Below, piece after piece: positions 62,729-64,000 of a DNA stretch of 64,000 nucleotides. The notes under the pieces were generated by a model. That model was not told where the DNA came from and searched no databases. It saw nothing but the letters and a program-made list of their open reading frames with translations. Source of the stretch: Erpobdella octoculata (taxonomy: Eukaryota > Annelida > Clitellata > Hirudinida > Erpobdellidae); assembly GCA_963978895.1 (NCBI GenBank), contig OZ022246.1:9533294-9597293 (forward strand), written 5' to 3'. Each line of letters begins with the position of its first letter. Positions within the stretch are counted from its first letter, which is position 1. A program made the translations under genes and the position numbers.

Positions 62729-62815
62729 TTATACAACCATGATCCTTTCATATTTTTCATTGAACAGAAATATTGCTTCCGCATCGATACACTTGTGAGC
62801 CATCTCAGTGTTTAC
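62729..62815 (-). CDS. Candidate terminal exon of a minus-strand gene
   Basis: After a good polypyrimidine tract and acceptor (TTCTCGTTTTACAG) the minus strand reads VNTEMAHKCIDAEAIFLFNE, KYERIMVV and a TAA stop at 62729-62731, 29 codons in all. Composition looks coding, but the length is short and the next upstream exon is not identified. Function unknown. Confidence 0.35.
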   Translation of the reverse strand, partial: VNTEMAHKCIDAEAIFLFNEKYERIMVV

Positions 62816-63294
62816 CTGTAAAACGAGAACTGAAAAAACAATTGTCTAAATTTTTAGTAATTTTTAGTTTGTGTTTATTTGTATAAAATAAAACAATCAT
62901 TTGTAAATAAATTAAAATGTAAGTAATATTTCGTTGTTTCGTACTTATTTCATTTCATTTGTTCTCCGCTTATATGTTATAACTGTTAGTTCATTATTTG
63001 GTTTAGCTTAGAGACCGTGATGCTCTGAAGCGCTCATATTGTGCTTTCTGCAAACAAGCTTTCGTCGTTGAATTTGAAGTTTGAGACTAAATCCTCTCAA
63101 ATCATGTTCGGTTGGAGCTGTCTTGAAAAACGTTGTTCCATCAACGTCGTCCAGCCTTTTAGCCTTTTTGAAAGTCTATCTCAGGCATTGCTTCAGCCAT
63201 TTTTGTCTTAAATGTTGTGAGCTTCAAATCTCTTTATTTTTATCGGACCATTTGGACCATTTACTATTTACCAGCTTTTTCCAGACAAGATATA

Positions 63295-63429
63295 TCTATA
63301 TATATGTATAAAAATGAATGTTTGTATTATGTATGTATGTATGGGAAACGGGAGCGAGAGAGAGAGAGAGAGAGACAAACATTAGAAAAACCTCTAAAAT
63401 CCCCGGGCAACGCCGGGTGCCCCCGCTAG
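63295..63429 (+). mobile_element. 135-bp mini-Helitron
   Basis: Starts A|TCTATATATATGTATAAAA, holds GAATGTTTGTATTATG and a GA-rich stretch with ACAAACATTAGAAAAACC, and ends CCCGGGCAACGCCGGG-TGCCCCCG-CTAG|T. Both ends and the A/T target site are exact. Confidence 0.8.
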
Positions 63430-63479
63430 TTATTCTATAAATTAGGTGACTGCAGGCCTGTACAAGGTATTCCATGTGA

Positions 63480-63900
63480 CATGAAATTCATAAAAAAAGT
63501 TCAAAGTCTTTTCTATCAATGGTCCTGAATTGTGTTATGAGCCCCAACACCGCCATCGATTTTTCTGCCACCTTATGGAACACTGCGCGAAACTTTCACA
63601 TCTCTGGTTACCATGATTATTAGATTCCTTTCCTGGTTTTCTCAACAATCTTACAAGTTTCCTTATCTTGAGTAATGGAGTAACTGTATTTTTTTCCTCA
63701 GATGCATGACCATGCATTTGTCATAATTGAATTTCATTATCCACTCTGTTGGCCATTCACTTAGTTGCTTTAAATCTGATTTTAGTATCCTATGCAAACA
63801 TTTAAACGCTACTATAGTCACCAAGTTGAAAATATAATTTACGTATACCAAGAAAAGCTACGAACCCATCACTGAACCCTGAGGGTCGGGTAGTTATTCA
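63480..63900 (-). pseudogene. Degenerate CR1-like LINE RT fragment
   Basis: The minus strand reads LVYVNYIFNLV, DLKQLSEWPTEWIMKFNYDK, CMVMHLRKK, then in another frame VTRDVKVSRSVP: the segment just after RT motif C of CR1-type LINEs (SEW...EW.MKFN..KC.VMH). The FADD box itself is deleted. Confidence 0.7.
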
Positions 63901-64000
63901 TGGCACCACCCCGTTTCGCGTTTCAAACAGGGGCGGCGATTTATGTTAAATAATTGGGGGACCAATATTTTGGTTTTCCTTTTTTTCTTTTATGCAGGGA

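Overview
This window is AT-rich animal (metazoan) DNA, not prokaryotic. Spliceosomal exons with matching reading phases, a SORBS/vinexin-type SH3 adaptor gene, and Penelope-like, Helitron, hAT, Ty3/gypsy and several LINE families all point to an invertebrate nuclear genome. I cannot name the species. Most of the window is transposon debris and microsatellite. Long [22 protein letters not shown] and HYHY reading frames are simple repeats, not genes.

Two host genes can be assembled. The first is a plus-strand four-exon gene (3149-18480). It encodes a predicted 485-residue type II membrane protein resembling a GT-B glycosyltransferase. Its 2.5 kb first intron holds Helitrons, and its 11.3 kb second intron holds a solo LTR split by a LINE, a second broken LINE, a palindromic MITE and a Helitron end. 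The second is a minus-strand SORBS-like gene. Eight exons between 48814 and 41412 join in phase and carry three SH3 domains; probable upstream exons lie at 49846-49960 and 51587-51707. A possible terminal exon of a third gene lies at 62729-62815 (minus).

Layout: 1-2935, an acidic open reading frame and a duplicated 3' part separated by tRNA-like SINEs and a Helitron leader. 3149-18480, the glycosyltransferase-like gene. 19095-25601, Helitrons and a Penelope-like element (PLE3) with inverted pseudo-LTRs. 25728-29769, a nearly complete Penelope-like element (PLE1) between direct pseudo-LTRs. 29900-36500, LINE, gypsy, Helitron, CR1, MITE and hAT remnants. 37846-38651, a very large trinucleotide array. 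41412-51707, the SORBS gene. 55680-57162, a LINE/Helitron/hAT patchwork. 57484-59820, PLE2 on the minus strand. 63295-63429, a precise 135-bp mini-Helitron.

The main result of the hunt is a set of at least six hammerhead-ribozyme-like motifs in the pseudo-LTR leaders of the three Penelope-like elements, with stems I and II changing sequence in a compensatory way. Other notable points are a shared NIT-x-R(R/K)(K/R)R tail at the C-terminus of all three PLE proteins, a family of Helitron 3' ends with the hairpin CCCGG-GCAACG-CCGGG followed by CTAG, a solo LTR and a LINE dated relative to each other by their target-site duplications, CATA arrays tied to LINE 3' ends, and a tandem repeat that multiplies a 5' splice site of the SORBS gene.
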